Shown: positions 7,990-17,600 of the stretch, in pieces | How positions within the stretch are numbered: position 1 is the stretch's first letter | Layout of the letters: each line of letters opens with the position of its first letter | Source: Winogradskya humida | Lineage (GTDB): Bacteria > Actinomycetota > Actinomycetes > Mycobacteriales > Micromonosporaceae | Assembly: GCF_016862215.1 (NCBI RefSeq) | Contig: NZ_BOMN01000022.1 | Location: 1-64,000 of the forward strand | Length of the DNA stretch: 64,000 nucleotides | Reading direction: 5' to 3' | Notes under the pieces: model-generated | What the model was told of the DNA's origin: nothing | Seen by the model: only the letters and a program-made list of their open reading frames with translations | Databases searched by the model: none | Made by a program: the position numbers and the translations under genes

Positions 7990-10146
7990 TCACAGCGAAC
8001 CGCTGTCCCAGGCAGCCCTGATCATCGCCCACCCGGCAGCCCGCTCATAAACGGCCGCGGTCAGCCAGGCCACAGCCAGCCGTTCCGCATCATGCGGATC
8101 CAACCTCCCGAACACATCCCGGGTACGCCGCACACCCGCCGCCCCGAGCCCCTCAACAACCGCCACCGCCGTCCCAAGCTGAGCAGCCGCAAGCCGCCGC
8201 GAATCACCCGCCACCCCCGACACCAGCGCCGAACGCCCGCCCGCCACCACCCGCTCAAGCCGATACCGCACCAGATGAAGCGGCGGCCCCTCCACCTCCT
8301 CCTCCACGCCATCAGTGATCCCGCTTGCAGTGCCGCCCCTCATGAGCGGTCCCGCTTCCACTTCCGGTCCATGAGCCGCTTCCGGAATTCCATGAGCCTG
8401 TCCCGGTCCCGATCCGTGAACCTGTCCCGCTTCCGGTCCATGAGCCGGTCCGGCTTGCGGACCCGTTCCCGGACCCGTTCCCGTTCCCGTTCCCGTTCCC
8501 GTTCCCGTTCCCGGACCCGTTCCCGGACCCGGACCCGGACCAGAACCCGGTCCCGGACCCGGACCAGGACCCGGAGCCGTTCCCGGACCAGGAGCCCGTC
8601 CCGGACCAGGAGCCCGTCCCGGACCAGGAGGCCGTCCCGGACCCGGACCCGCTTCCGTTCCTGGGACTGGTGCCGGTGACGGGCCTGGAGCCGGTGTGGG
8701 GATGGGCTGGGCCGGAGGAGTGGTGGTGGGGAGGTCGGTGCGGGTGAGGGATGTGGTGCCCAGATCGAGGTGGCCGCCGTGACGGGTGGGGAGCCAGGCG
8801 GCCGTGAAGGCGAGGGCGGCGACCCGGCGTGGGCCGGTGAAGCGGGCGATGAGGCGGATGCGGGATCCGGTGGCGTGGGTGGCGAGTGTTCGCAGGTTGG
8901 CGACGTAGGGGAGGGACGGGTCGTCGTAGGGGGCGGTCACCACGACCGTGCGTGGACGTTCGTTGGCGGCATGCCGGTCGGTGGAGGGGAGCGCGTCGCG
9001 GTGGTCGGTGGCGAGGAGCAGGCCGCGGTGGTCGGAGCCGAGGATGGTGCCGTCGAGGAAGGCCAGGTCGTGGCTGGCGGGGCGGGCATGGTCGGGCAGG
9101 GTAGCGGCGTGGAGCCAGCGGTCGGCTTGCGTTCGATGGTCGTCGGCCCAGAGGGTGGCCAGTGGGGGGTCGAACCAGTTGCTGCCGGGGGCCTTCACCG
9201 CTTGACGGTCGTGGCCGTGGCTGAGGCGGCCGGTGGGGGAGGCGTGGGCGTTGACCGCCAGGAGGCCCGCGCGGGACAGGTCGTGGTGGCTGAGCCGCAC
9301 CTCACCCAGGTCCACCGAAGCCCCCGTCGGGGAGACCTGGGCCGCGGTATCCGGGGTGGCGGGTTTGATGTCGGAGATCACCCACAGGCGGCCGTCGGCG
9401 TCGGCGAGGTAGGTGACGGCGCCGGCGTGGCCTGTTGCCGCGCGTACGGGTTCGCAGAACAGGCCGTGGAGGCGGAGGTCGCCGACGGGTTCGTAGTCGC
9501 GGCGGGCGACTCCGATTGCCGAGGCGTCGCCTGTGGACACGCGGTGGCAGGCGGTGAGGAGGTCGCGCAGGTCGTCGGTGAGGGTGGAGAGGCGGAATGC
9601 GGGGTCGTCGTGGCGGGCTGAGCGTAGGTGTTCGACGACGCGGATTGCGTACGCTGCGGGGGTGTGGAGGCCTGTTGCTCTGGCCTGGTGGACGGCTCGG
9701 AGGAGGTCGGCCTGGGCGACCGCGCCTGCTCCGGGGATTCCCGTGGAGAGCACCGCGGCCGCGGCCGACCACAGCCCGCGGGCCGCGTCTCGTTGAGCGT
9801 CAGTGACCTGCGCCGGGGGAAGCGGCGCGGCAACCTGGGGGGTGACGGGCGGCTCGGCGACCGCGATGGGGGCTGCGCTGAGGACGGCGGCCCGGTGCAG
9901 GCAGCGGGGGGACAGCAGGCAGCTGCAGGTGGCGTCGGCGGCGGTGGTGACCGGGGTGGTGAGGGTGACGGTTGTCCGGTCGTCGGGGTGGACCGTGATC
10001 TGGGCGCCGGTCTGCTGGACGGGCCAGGTGGCGGCCTGGGTGACGCTCTGGTCGAGGTGGCCCCGGAGGCGTGCGGGGAGGACGGCCACCGCATCGGCGG
10101 TGACCGCGGCCGGGACCGGTGGCAGGGCCATCGACGGTGGGGTCAT
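7990..10146 (-). CDS. SWIM zinc-finger protein, last gene of the yeh-like operon
   Basis: 718 residues. The ATG at 10146 overlaps the stop of the upstream gene (ATGA, 10143-10146), which decides the start. A SWIM motif CxC...CxH is visible at Cys74, Cys76, Cys82 and His84, a fold for DNA or protein binding. The middle is a conserved-looking globular region. Residues about 480-600 are a Pro/Gly/Thr repeat (PGPG, GTGT) coded by hexamer repeats, then a compact C-terminal helical domain resumes. The counterpart in E. coli is YehQ. Within the operon it may recognise a nucleic-acid or protein target for the MoxR/VWA machine, but that is inference. Confidence 0.85.
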   Translation of the reverse strand: MTPPSMALPPVPAAVTADAVAVLPARLRGHLDQSVTQAATWPVQQTGAQITVHPDDRTTVTLTTPVTTAADATCSCLLSPRCLHRAAVLSAAPIAVAEPPVTPQVAAPLPPAQVTDAQRDAARGLWSAAAAVLSTGIPGAGAVAQADLLRAVHQARATGLHTPAAYAIRVVEHLRSARHDDPAFRLSTLTDDLRDLLTACHRVSTGDASAIGVARRDYEPVGDLRLHGLFCEPVRAATGHAGAVTYLADADGRLWVISDIKPATPDTAAQVSPTGASVDLGEVRLSHHDLSRAGLLAVNAHASPTGRLSHGHDRQAVKAPGSNWFDPPLATLWADDHRTQADRWLHAATLPDHARPASHDLAFLDGTILGSDHRGLLLATDHRDALPSTDRHAANERPRTVVVTAPYDDPSLPYVANLRTLATHATGSRIRLIARFTGPRRVAALAFTAAWLPTRHGGHLDLGTTSLTRTDLPTTTPPAQPIPTPAPGPSPAPVPGTEAGPGPGRPPGPGRAPGPGRAPGPGTAPGPGPGPGPGSGPGPGPGTGPGTGTGTGTGTGTGPGTGPQAGPAHGPEAGQVHGSGPGQAHGIPEAAHGPEVEAGPLMRGGTASGITDGVEEEVEGPPLHLVRYRLERVVAGGRSALVSGVAGDSRRLAAAQLGTAVAVVEGLGAAGVRRTRDVFGRLDPHDAERLAVAWLTAAVYERAAGWAMIRAAWDSGSL
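8345..8700. repeat. Hexamer-type coding repeat (Pro-Gly / Gly-Thr) in the SWIM gene
   Basis: On the + strand the words ggaccc, ggttcc and cgttcc recur for about 350 bp; the coding strand reads alternating PG and GT dipeptides. The period stays a multiple of three throughout, so the frame survives. It forms a flexible linker between two globular parts of the protein. Confidence 0.85.
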
Positions 10147-13100
10147 CGGACCTGGTCTCCGATCCAGCGGGCTAGTTCGGTGGGGCTGAGGGCTGCCACG
10201 GGCATGCCGGCTGCGGCCAGCTGGGCGGCTGTGCCGGTGCTGTAGCGGGGGGCGCCGCGGTCGTCGAGGCTGGTGCAGCCGAGCAGGGTGATGCCGTCGT
10301 CCGTCAGGGCGCGGGTCGCGGTGAGGAGGCCGCCGAGCGGGAAGCCCTCCTCGAAGTCGCTGATCGTGATGACCAGGGTGCGGCTGGGCACGAGGGCGAT
10401 CTGCCGGGCGTAGCGCAGTGCGGCCGCGATGTGGGTGCCGCCTCCGACGCGGATCTCCAGCAGGAGGGAGAGCGGGTCGGTGACGCGGTCGGTCAGGTCG
10501 ATGACCTCGGTCGAGAACGTCACGAAATGGGTACGCAGAGCGGGCACCCCCGCCACGATCGACGCCGTCAGGGCCGCCCAGATCGTCGACTGCTCCATGG
10601 AACCGGAGACGTCGACCAGGAGGATCACCTGCCAGTCGACGCTGCGCCGGCCGGGGGTGCGAAAGACCGGCCGCTCCGGGACGAGCTGCGGTCGTCCGGC
10701 CGCATCCGCTCGTACGGTGTGCAGGTTGCGCCGCACCGTAGCTGCCAGATCGAGGCGTCCCGTGGGGCGCAGGGTCGGCCGTGACGTCCCCAGGCCCGTG
10801 AGCGCCGGACGGATCCTTCGAGCCAGTTGCGCCGTCAGCTCCGCGGTGAGCCGGGCGACGAGTGGCCGCAGCCGCGCCAGCCGTGCCTCGGGCAGACCGC
10901 CGGCCAGGGACAGCACGGCGTGCAGCAGGTCGATCGAGGGCCGGACCCGCTCCGGGTCGGCGGCCAGCACCGCGTCGAGCCTGCCGTGCTCGGCCGCCCG
11001 GGCCAGCACCTCGTCGCGCACGTCGGCGCCGAAGAGCGCTTCCAGCTCGTCGAGCCAATCACGAACCTGCGGGTACGCGGCATCCTGCCCGCCGCCACCA
11101 CCCGCCGTCCACGCACCCTCGCCGTGACCGGCGCCGTAGAGCTCGTCGAGCGCTGTCGCGAGCCGTCGCTGCCGGGCCGGGAGCTGGTCACTCTCGCGGC
11201 CCAGCAACAGCCGCCAGCGCTGCTCAGCAGTGATCGTCGAGGGAAGGGCCGTGGGAGACGGCCCGGTGAGAGATGGCGCGGAGGGAGATGGCGCGGCGGG
11301 GGTCGGGTGGGGATGGTCGGTGGTGGGCGGGAGGGCGAGGGCGGTCAGGGCTGCCAGGCCGGCGCGGTCGGCGGCGAGCCAGGTGGCGAGGGTGGCGGCG
11401 TCGGTGGGGAGGTGCTCGTCGAGGGGGCCGTGCCGGTCGGTGACGGTGGCCAGGAGGCGGTCGCGGTCGGCGGGGGTGAGGGCGTCGAAGCCACCGCGAA
11501 GGGCGGGCAGACGGCGTACGAAATCGTCGTCCGGGAGGTTGTCGATCGTGGTGAGCAGCGGGGTGAGGATCTCGTCGCCGGATTGCAGGAGGGCACCGGC
11601 GACGCTGAGCGCGCCGCGCAGCCGGTCGGTCGCGGCCGTGTCGGGCAGGGTGACCCAGGAGGCGAGGCGTTCGCCGAAGGCACCGGGTTGTTCGTGGCCG
11701 GTCAGGACGCCGACCGCGGCCGCCGCTCCACGGATCAAGGGGGAGCCGTCGCGGGTCAGGGCCCGGATCGCGTGGCCCAGCCGCAGCAGCAGGCCGGCCT
11801 CGTCGGCGGCGCGGACCAGGTCGTAGAGGGCACGGGCGTCCTCGACGCGGGTCGAGCCCGCCGTCCCGGCAACGGCCGCAACCGCTGCCGCGTGCAGGTC
11901 GGCGCGGGCCTCCGCCACGGCTGTGCCGAAAGCGGCCGGGGCGAGGTGGGGGAAGTGGCCTTTGTCGAGACGGGTGAGGAGGTGGAGGGCGGTGACGAGC
12001 TGGGTGATGGTGCCGGTCCGGCAGACGGAGCGGCGCAGGTCGGTGAGGCGGGTGTGGGTGAGGGCGGTGGCGGCGCAGGACGCCGCGGCTTCGAGGCCGG
12101 TGAGGGACTGGTCCGGGGTGGGCCCGCCGGCCCGGGTCTCGCGGTGGCGGCGGGTGGTCAGCATGCCCTCGGCGGCTCGGGCGAGGGTGACGCCGTGCAG
12201 GCCGGCGAGGGCGAGTGCCGCGTCCGTGCCGGGGGTCCATTCCAGTCGCCAGGTGCTGGTCAGTGACTCGCCACCCACGGCGGGACCGGCGGTGCCGGGG
12301 GTGGCGTAGGGGATGCCGCAGGCGGTGAGCCGGCGGATCGCCAGGTCGCGGGCGCGGTCGGTCGGGGAGCGCAGCGGGTCGAGGCGTAGTCGCTGGGCGG
12401 GCCGGCCGGGGCCGGGGAGTTTCAGCCGGGTGAGTTCCCGCTCGACGGCGGGGCGCAGGCCGGTGACGGGGGCTCCTGCGGGAAGCCGGCCGCGTTGCCG
12501 TCCGATCAGGACGGTTTCCATGGCCCGGGCGACGCCGCGGCCTGCACCGGCCGGCGAGCCCTGGGCCAGGACGGTCTGCAGGGCTTCGACGAGTTCGCCG
12601 CGTCCCGGTGCCGGGAGCGTGCGCATTCCCGCCAGGTCCGCGGCGAGCCGGGTGACCTCGGCGGCCTCGCCCGGGCCGGCGGGGTGACCCTGGGCGCGTA
12701 GTTCGCGGGTGACCTCCACGGCGAACGCCCCCGCCGCCGCACGGATCCGGGCGGGGTCGGCGTCGCAGTCGTGGACGGCCTGCTGCCAGCGTGGGTCGCG
12801 GATGCCCGCCGGATAGCCGGATCGGGCGTCGAGCAGGTCGAACGTGTACGGCACCAGCGAGATCACCGGCTCGGGCCGGGTGGCGGCGGCGTCATCCGGC
12901 ACCGGCCCGCTGAGCAGCGCCGGGGCGTGGAAGGCGCCGACGACGACCGCGACCCGTCCGGGCGTACGCGTGATGTGGCCCCGCATCCACCCCTCCCGCC
13001 GCAGATCCAGCGGGTCCACGACGGTGTTGTGCCGCAGCGCCCACCCGGCGGCCAGCGCGGCCCGCCGTACGGCTTCCGGGGTGGAACCGGGCGCACCCGC

Positions 13101-13541
13101 CTCGATCAGCCGGTCCCACAGGTCGTCGTCGTCCCGCCCGGTCAGCGCCGTCCGCACCACCGCGCCCAGCGACGGCCCAGACGCACCCTCCCGGCCGGAC
13201 TCCCAGGCGGGGTCGGTCAACGGCAGATCACAGCAGATCACGGGTACGCCGTTGCGCTGAGCCCAGCGCAGAGCGGCCAGCTCCGGGCTGAAGTCGGCGA
13301 ACGGGTAGAACACGAGCGCGTCCGCCGCGAGCGCCACCGGGGCGGTGGTGCCCGGGTCGGCGAGCCAGCGCACCCACGGCTGCATCTCCGCGGGGAGCTC
13401 CACCAGCACCGTCTCCGGGGCGAACGCCTCGAGCAGGGCCGGCACGGCGGCGGCCAGGACCGGAGAATGATGACGTACGCCGACCAGCAGCACCCGGTCG
13501 TCCCCGGCCAGCTCCCCGACGAGTGCCCGGGGATCAGTCAC
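10143..13541 (-). CDS. DUF5682 protein fused to a VWA domain (YehM-YehP-like fusion)
   Basis: 1132 residues from the GTG at 13541, chosen because it overlaps the upstream stop (13534-13541). The N-terminus has the DUF5682 signature LLVGVRHHSPVLAAAVPALL followed by VLVELPAE. The C-terminal 165 residues are a von Willebrand A domain with an intact MIDAS DVSGS motif near residue 976 and the later ISDFEEG acidic site. In E. coli the two halves are separate adjacent genes (yehM and yehP) beside a MoxR ATPase gene. MoxR-VWA pairs usually act as metal-dependent chaperones or protein-complex remodelers. The middle region has an unconserved Ala/Pro/Ser linker near residues 760-800. Confidence 0.85.
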   Translation of the reverse strand: MTDPRALVGELAGDDRVLLVGVRHHSPVLAAAVPALLEAFAPETVLVELPAEMQPWVRWLADPGTTAPVALAADALVFYPFADFSPELAALRWAQRNGVPVICCDLPLTDPAWESGREGASGPSLGAVVRTALTGRDDDDLWDRLIEAGAPGSTPEAVRRAALAAGWALRHNTVVDPLDLRREGWMRGHITRTPGRVAVVVGAFHAPALLSGPVPDDAAATRPEPVISLVPYTFDLLDARSGYPAGIRDPRWQQAVHDCDADPARIRAAAGAFAVEVTRELRAQGHPAGPGEAAEVTRLAADLAGMRTLPAPGRGELVEALQTVLAQGSPAGAGRGVARAMETVLIGRQRGRLPAGAPVTGLRPAVERELTRLKLPGPGRPAQRLRLDPLRSPTDRARDLAIRRLTACGIPYATPGTAGPAVGGESLTSTWRLEWTPGTDAALALAGLHGVTLARAAEGMLTTRRHRETRAGGPTPDQSLTGLEAAASCAATALTHTRLTDLRRSVCRTGTITQLVTALHLLTRLDKGHFPHLAPAAFGTAVAEARADLHAAAVAAVAGTAGSTRVEDARALYDLVRAADEAGLLLRLGHAIRALTRDGSPLIRGAAAAVGVLTGHEQPGAFGERLASWVTLPDTAATDRLRGALSVAGALLQSGDEILTPLLTTIDNLPDDDFVRRLPALRGGFDALTPADRDRLLATVTDRHGPLDEHLPTDAATLATWLAADRAGLAALTALALPPTTDHPHPTPAAPSPSAPSLTGPSPTALPSTITAEQRWRLLLGRESDQLPARQRRLATALDELYGAGHGEGAWTAGGGGGQDAAYPQVRDWLDELEALFGADVRDEVLARAAEHGRLDAVLAADPERVRPSIDLLHAVLSLAGGLPEARLARLRPLVARLTAELTAQLARRIRPALTGLGTSRPTLRPTGRLDLAATVRRNLHTVRADAAGRPQLVPERPVFRTPGRRSVDWQVILLVDVSGSMEQSTIWAALTASIVAGVPALRTHFVTFSTEVIDLTDRVTDPLSLLLEIRVGGGTHIAAALRYARQIALVPSRTLVITISDFEEGFPLGGLLTATRALTDDGITLLGCTSLDDRGAPRYSTGTAAQLAAAGMPVAALSPTELARWIGDQVR

Positions 13542-14655
13542 GCAGCACGTCCCGGTGCTCCCACAGCTGACGCCACGATCGCGAACCGGCCTCGGCCCGC
13601 CGCCGCAGAGCCCCGTCCCAGTAGGCGAGGAGCCGCGCCGCGTCGGCGGGATCATCCTTGCGGGCCACGCCGAGCAGGTGCCCGGGCAGCAGCGACAGCG
13701 GGTCGGGGCCGGGCAGATACGCGGCGGCGAGCCCGATCGATGCGGCGACCGCGACCGCTTCGGCGGTGCTCATGACCGACGACGGGCGTTCGACCTCCCA
13801 GCCTTCGGCGCTCTGGCCCGTACGCAGATCGCGGAACGCCGTCACCAGGATCGCGAGCACGTCCTCATCGACGGCGAACGTCGCACCACCGCGCTCGACC
13901 GCCGCCGTCGCCTGCCGGGTGACCAGGGCGACCTCGGCGTCGAAGTCGGCGATGGGCGGCACGACCTCGAAGTTGAACCGGCGTTTGAGCGCCGCGGACA
14001 TCTCCGACACCCCGCGGTCGCGCAGGTTCGCGGTCGCGATCAGGCAGAAACCCGGCACGGCGTAGCCGACCGCGCCGTCCTGCCCGGCGAGCTCCGGCAC
14101 GGTGATGCGGCGCTCGGACATGATCGAGACGAGGGCGTCCTGGACCTCCGGGAGGCACCGGGTGATCTCCTCGACCCGGGCCACCGCCCCGGTCGTCATC
14201 GCGGTCAGGATCGGCGACGGCACGAGCGACTCCGCCGACGGTCCCTTCGCGAGCAGCAGCGCGTAGTTCCAGCCGTACCTCAGCTGGTCCTCGCTGGTGC
14301 CCGCCGTGCCCTGCACGGCCAGGGCGCTCGTGCCGCAGATCGCCGCGGCGAGCAGCTCCGACAGCATCGATTTCGCGGTGCCGGGCTCGCCGACCAGCAG
14401 CAGCCCGCGCTCGCCGGCGAGGGTGACGACGCAGCGCTCGACCAGCGCCCGCTCGCCGACGAACTTCGCGTCGATGACCCGGCTGCCGCCGGGCCCCGGG
14501 ACCGGGGCGCCGCCCGAACCGCAGACGAAGGTCACCACCGCCCGAGGGGTCAGGCGCCAGCCCGGCGGACGCCGGCCGTCGTCGGCCGCGGCGAGGAACG
14601 TCAGCTCCTCGGCGTGCAGGTGCTCGGGCGGATCGATCTGGCGGACGGCGGTCAC
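13534..14655 (-). CDS. MoxR-family AAA+ ATPase (YehL-like)
   Basis: 373 residues from the GTG at 14655, which overlaps the upstream stop (GTGA). Walker A GEPGTAKS is at residues 89-96. A Walker B/sensor region VARVEEITRCLPEVQDALVSIMSE follows, and the arginine-finger helix context ATANLRDRGVSEMSAALKRRF is intact. MoxR ATPases partner with VWA proteins to remodel or activate targets, and here the VWA gene is the next one downstream. About 70 residues precede the AAA core. Nothing points to inactivation. Confidence 0.9.
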   Translation of the reverse strand: MTAVRQIDPPEHLHAEELTFLAAADDGRRPPGWRLTPRAVVTFVCGSGGAPVPGPGGSRVIDAKFVGERALVERCVVTLAGERGLLLVGEPGTAKSMLSELLAAAICGTSALAVQGTAGTSEDQLRYGWNYALLLAKGPSAESLVPSPILTAMTTGAVARVEEITRCLPEVQDALVSIMSERRITVPELAGQDGAVGYAVPGFCLIATANLRDRGVSEMSAALKRRFNFEVVPPIADFDAEVALVTRQATAAVERGGATFAVDEDVLAILVTAFRDLRTGQSAEGWEVERPSSVMSTAEAVAVAASIGLAAAYLPGPDPLSLLPGHLLGVARKDDPADAARLLAYWDGALRRRAEAGSRSWRQLWEHRDVLRD

Positions 14656-17600
14656 GGCTGTTCCTTCAGGTCGTGGTAGCGGGGGATGTCGCCGGCGGTG
14701 ACCCTGCTCCACGCCGCGGCGAACAGCTCGGGCAGGGCCAGGGGCACGAGCCGCCGGTTGCCGGCCTCGACGTACAGCGACTGTTTCCAGGTCTCCACCG
14801 GCAGCCGCGGCGCCCTGGCAGGGAGCCAGCCGCCCGGCAGGAACACCGGCCGCCCGGCTCGTTCCCGTTTCGCCGCCACCACCAGACCGGCGGTGGTGAG
14901 CGCTTCCTGCGCCTTGCGCAAAGCGGCGGGTTTCCAGCCGTTCCACGCCTGGACCGCCTTGTCGGTCGGGTCGGGCAGGGCGAGCAGCTGCAGATAGTAC
15001 GCCGCCACCGCGCTGTCGCAGCCGAACTTCTCCGCCACCTCGGCGACCAGATGCGGGACGCTGACCCGCGGATCGTGCGGCTCCCCGATGGCATCCTCGG
15101 GAGTGGACACGGCGCCGTCGATCCAGCCGGACAGCAGGATCCGCAGCGCCACCGCGGTGCCGTCGTCGACGAAGCCCAGGGCCGGATCGTCGTCACCGGT
15201 CAGCTTCGCCGGGGCGAGATGATGGGTCACGAACGCGTTCGTCGCGTGCCCGTCGACCAGCGCCGGTCCGGCATCCGGGCGCTCGTTCACCGGGTGGAGC
15301 CCGCTCCCGACCAGCAGGTGGGGGTTGCGCAGCCGGGCCCGGGCCCGCTCCAGCGCACCGGGCAGTGCGGCCCGCAGCGGGTCGTCCCACGACAGCCTGT
15401 ACGCCAGCCACGGCAGCGCCGTCGCCACGGCGTTCAGCCAGATCCCGTCGAACGGCTCGCCGTCGTCCGCCCCGGTCCGCACGTCGTAGTACGACTCGAC
15501 CCGCGACCGGCCGTCGGTGCTGAGCCAGTCACCGTCCTGTGGCCCCGCGATCGCCTGCAGCATCGCCGCGGCCCGCGCGTCGTCGATGACCCGGGCCAGC
15601 TCCGCGACCAGGTCCTCCGGCACGGCGATCCGGTGTCCCCGCAGCCGGATCCACTCCCGGGCGATCGCATCCACGTCGGGTCCCCGCTCCCACAGGGCGG
15701 CCGGGTCAGCGGGCATCGCCGCGTCCAGCAGCGCGATCCGCTGCCGGAACCGCAGCGGGGCCAGGGCCGCGCGGGCGACCTTCGCCTGCGCCGCGGAGAG
15801 GCCGAGCGTCGCGCGCTGCCCGGCGGTGAGGAAGTTGGACTCCCACACCTGCATGCCGGGCAACCCCGCGAGCAGCAGCGTCGCCTCGGCCCGGGTCATG
15901 CCGGTCGCCGCGGCCAGTTCCTCGGCCGCCTCCGGGCGCCACGGGGCCGGCCCGCGCTCGGCCAGCAGGGTGCAGAACGCCGTCAGCCCCGCGCCACCCA
16001 GCCGGCCGCCGGGCCGCACCTCCTCGCGTACGGTCAGATCGGGGGGAAGGGTGAACACCCCGCCGGGGGAGACCTGGATGGCGTCCCGGCTCCACGAATA
16101 TCCGCCGGCGGTGTAGTGCTGCTCGGGTGGGAACAGCACGGTGACCTGCGGCCCGTCGCGGTGCACGACAACCTTCGACTCGGTCATCCGTGGCTGGGTC
16201 AGCTCCAGCACGCGCAGCGGCGTCCCGTCACCGGCGAGGGGCGTGCCGGCGATCGTGGTGAGCAGGGCCGTCAGAGCCGTACGGTCGGCGTCGCTGGTCA
16301 CCGCGGCCGCCGCGCGCAGAGCGACCGCGCCGAGACCGGTCAGCAGCGCCGTCCAGCCCGCGGTGGCCACGGGGATGTCCCCGGGCTGGTCCGACCCACC
16401 CAGCAGCGCGCCCACAGCGGCCACCTGCTCGAGGATGTCGTGCCGAGATCCGGCCGGACCGGAGTAGTAGGTGTGGCGGGAGCCGGACAGGCCGTCCCAC
16501 GCCAGCCGCAGGGCCTCGTCGGTGACGGCGGGCACCGGACGCTCGGGTGTCGCCTGCGCCCCCAGGTGCCGGGGGATCTCGGCGATCCGGCGGCGCATCC
16601 GTACGGCGAGGGCGACCACCTCGACGACCCGGTCCCGCAGGACGGTGTCGGTGACCGCCGGCAGGTGCGCCGCGACGTTGGCCGCGACCGCTTCCTTGAC
16701 CCGGATCGTCCCGGTCACCGTGTCGTCGACGGCGAGCAGCGCCGCCGCGGTGGTCTCGTCGAGGACCCGCAGCGCGGCCGAACCCGCCTCGTCGCGGGCC
16801 CGCAGCGCGTGCCACCACTCGAACGGCGGCAGCGTCGTGGTCAGTTCGCCGAGCTCGGCGAGCACGTGCCCGCCGTCGGCCGTCCACACCCGCATCCGAC
16901 CGCCCGGATATCCGGGACGCCGGGTCACCGGCAGCGGCACCGCCGAGCCGGGCAGCGTGACAGCACCCACCAGCGGCTCGTTGCGCCCGTCGACCCCGGA
17001 GAGCGTGACCCGGCGGCCGTCGACGCCCTCACCCGTCTGGGTCCCGGAGGAGGTGGAGGTGACCCGCCAGCCGGTCAGGCCGTCGTGCCACCCCAGCGGC
17101 GACGCCGCGAACTCCTTCGGCGCCGGATGCAGCCGGCTCGCCTCGGTGACCAGCTCCCCGGCGGCACCGGCGAGGAACGCGGGAACGCTGACCCGGCCGC
17201 CGTCGCCGGTCAGCGGGTCGAACTCCCGCCACCGCCAGGCGTGGTCGCCGGAGTCGCCGCGCTCCCACTCGCAGCGCCAGAACGCCTGCCCGTCGCTCAC
17301 CAGCGGATAGGCGTGGCCGGGACCGCGGGCGTCCCCGGCGTGCACGGGCTGGGCACCGGTGGTGACGCCGCCGCCGGGCAGGGGCAGCGGTGTCGCCGGC
17401 ACACCCCACCCGGGCCGCTGCAGCTGCCAGTCGGCGCCGGTCAGCTCCGCGGGCCGCGACGCCCAGTAGGCGGCCGGGCCGTGCTCACTCAGCCAGGACA
17501 CGATCAGGTCACCGTCGGCAGAAAGACAGGACACCTGGGTGTACGCGCTGGGCGCCATCCGCTGCCCCGCCGCCGGGTAACGGAACGTGTGCTCGGTGGT

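Noticed and set aside
8092..8679. Long Arg/Ser-rich ORF on the + strand
   Set aside because: It is the antisense translation of the Pro-Gly/Gly-Thr coding repeat of the SWIM gene and has no family match or proper start.
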